A stretch of DNA of 56,675 nucleotides from a virus: positions 1 to 56,675 of the IMG/VR virus record IMGVR_UViG_3300044953_000632. One strand, given 5' to 3'. Positions 55,608 through 56,675 of this stretch are shown here, one piece after another. Position 1 is the first letter of the stretch. The number at the start of each line of letters is the position of its first letter. A model generated the notes under the pieces. The model ran no database searches. It saw only the letters and a list, made by a program, of their open reading frames with translations, and had not been told where the DNA came from. The position numbers and the translations under genes were made by a program.

Positions 55608-56407
55608 ATTTTAATGACAAAGTTAATTTAAAAAAGGCAAACCTTAGAAGATGGTTCAAGGAAAAATGGGTTGACATATCCAAAAAAGACGAGTCAGGAA
55701 AACACCCCCCATGTGGAAGATCTGATGCCGATGAGAAGTCTGGATATCCTAAATGTCGACCCTCTAAAAGAATTTCCAAAGCAACCCCAGAAACGACAAA
55801 GTCAATGTCCAAGTCTGAAAAGAAAAAAGCCGTAGCTCAAAAAAGACGAGCAGAATCGCAACCTAGAGAAGGTAAGAAGCCACATATGACAAGCCACAAC
55901 AAGAAAGCACAAATATCTTCGTCTAAGTCCATAGTCGATGTTCCAATCAAGTGCACTCCAGGATTCGGCTGCAAGAGGTATTTTACTAAAGAAGAGCAGG
56001 CTGAAATCAATCAGGCGAAAGCCAAGATTATGTCTGCCTTGTACCCTACCTCGGGCGACCCTATATCTTCCGGCTTGTCTAGTCCGTATTGGGCAGGGAT
56101 GGGCACTGGAGTCTTGGGAGCCTTGCTAGGCGGAGGAATCGGCAGTGGCGTTGGAGCCCTAGGAGCATTTAAAGGAGACACCAATATAGGACTTAGTTCG
56201 GCCCTAGGCGCCTTGCTGGGTGCCGGCGCAGGGGCCCTATATGGATACAGCAAGAAGAATAAAAAGAATAAAGAAATTATAAACTTAATGCAAGACCTGC
56301 CAGTAGGTGCCGATCTAGGAGATGTTGAAATATTCTCAGATCCTGCACTGAGGCAGCAGCTAGCAAGAGACTTCCAAAGACGACTAATTAAAACGGGCAT
56401 ACTCTAA
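55604..56407 (+). CDS. DUF5872-like basic protein with glycine-zipper segments
   Basis: A 267-residue protein in two parts. Residues ~10-95 are lysine-rich with KWVDISKKDESGKHPPCGR and GYPKCRPSKR, the pattern of the DUF5872 domain found in phage and algal-virus proteins, followed by a basic region like a DNA-binding tail (SEKKKAVAQKRRAESQPREG). Residues ~165-220 hold Gly/Ala zipper segments (GMGTGVLGALLGGGIGSGVG, GALLGAGAGALYGY). Basic DNA-contacting and membrane-active parts in one virion protein would suit a role in DNA condensation or ejection. Last gene before the terminator. Confidence 0.72.
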   Translation: MNFNDKVNLKKANLRRWFKEKWVDISKKDESGKHPPCGRSDADEKSGYPKCRPSKRISKATPETTKSMSKSEKKKAVAQKRRAESQPREGKKPHMTSHNKKAQISSSKSIVDVPIKCTPGFGCKRYFTKEEQAEINQAKAKIMSALYPTSGDPISSGLSSPYWAGMGTGVLGALLGGGIGSGVGALGAFKGDTNIGLSSALGALLGAGAGALYGYSKKNKKNKEIINLMQDLPVGADLGDVEIFSDPALRQQLARDFQRRLIKTGIL

Positions 56408-56430
56408 AAACTTAATACACATTATAAAAC

Positions 56431-56470
56431 AAAACCCGTGGATTGTCTCTAAAACCCTGGGTTTTGCTAT
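56431..56470 (+). terminator. Terminator of the plus-strand virion operon
   Basis: GGGTTTT at 56459-56465 can pair with AAAACCC at either 56431-56437 or 56451-56457. The second choice gives the near-palindrome AAAACCCTGGGTTTT. It lies 24 bases after the last stop codon of the operon. Confidence 0.7.
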
Positions 56471-56663
56471 ATGGGGGGGTTTATTGAGAAGGCAGACCGT
56501 CCGCCTTAAATTATTCTCATCAAAGACCCTAAAAAGTACCTAAAAATAGCAAAAACAAAACATAATAAAAAATAAGAAATTATTTTGTAAATGTGTTTTG
56601 GAATCCAACTAATGTATTGTAGAGTTATGTTTGCCAATAGTAAGTTGGAACTAGGTACTTGCT
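56471..56663 (+). other. Gene-free end region with hairpins
   Basis: A/T-rich stretch without a gene. AAGGC/GCCTT inside TGAGAA/TTCTCA forms a hairpin near 56485-56522. TCCAACT at 56604-56610 and AGTTGGA at 56643-56649 can pair around TATTGTAGAG, a possible -10 region. It is likely the promoter and leader of the next gene. Confidence 0.4.
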
Positions 56664-56675
56664 ATGAAAAGAGTT
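56664..56675 (+). CDS. Possible start of a further gene, cut by the window end
   Basis: ATG followed by codons for KRV at the very end of the window, with AGGT ten bases upstream. Too little is present to judge. Confidence 0.25.

Overview
The window is a piece of a large tailed double-stranded DNA phage genome, or a prophage of one. It carries a terminase large subunit, a portal protein, a tail-fibre-like protein, a lysozyme and a full replication set. That set comprises a family A DNA polymerase with an N-terminal uracil-glycosylase-like domain, primase, replicative helicase, a UvsW-like helicase, a RecA/UvsX-like recombinase, the SbcC/SbcD (gp46/gp47) nuclease pair and a RuvC-like resolvase. 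Nucleotide supply is covered by a B12-dependent ribonucleotide reductase and a dATP/dGTP diphosphohydrolase-like protein. I saw no tRNA, rRNA, CRISPR array, IS element or integrase. Genes are packed tightly, often with 1-4 base or longer overlaps, and GTG and TTG starts are used. The host cannot be fixed from this sequence.

Layout. 1-923 is a non-coding stretch with two ~255-base tandem structured repeats followed by a string of hairpins. 924-7095 (minus strand) is an accessory zone. It has an exported i-type-like lysozyme, a phosphoesterase, two proteins built from 39-residue BLIP-II/RCC1-type propeller repeats, two membrane proteins and a 24-residue peptide. From about 2.9 to 7.1 kb most of these genes are separate units, each with its own A/T-rich promoter region, a shared leader with hairpins, a strong ribosome binding site and a hairpin-plus-U terminator.

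7168-46835 (minus strand) is one long gene train. In transcription order it runs from small membrane peptides, SbcD, SbcC, UvsW-like helicase, replicative helicase, primase, polymerase, a likely DNA-binding protein and RecA-like protein, through small unknown genes, the diphosphohydrolase, a ThiF-like protein, tail fibre and NrdJ. It then passes a lipoprotein, a GroES-like protein, RuvC and a MoxR/VWA pair to the portal. 46834-48756 (plus) is the terminase. 48964-51639 (minus) is a large primase/helicase-like protein. 51620-56407 (plus) is an operon of six unknown, probably virion, proteins, three of which begin with the same MIKVANN peptide. It ends in a terminator at 56431-56470.

The parts most worth a second look are the repeated structured elements at 16-574, the plug-in promoter/leader units at 4-7 kb with their propeller proteins, the shared MIKVANN N-terminus, the nested mini-genes at 45.9-46.8 kb, and the hairpin that holds a ribosome binding site and start codon at 21448-21490. 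Functions without a clear family match are left as unknown.
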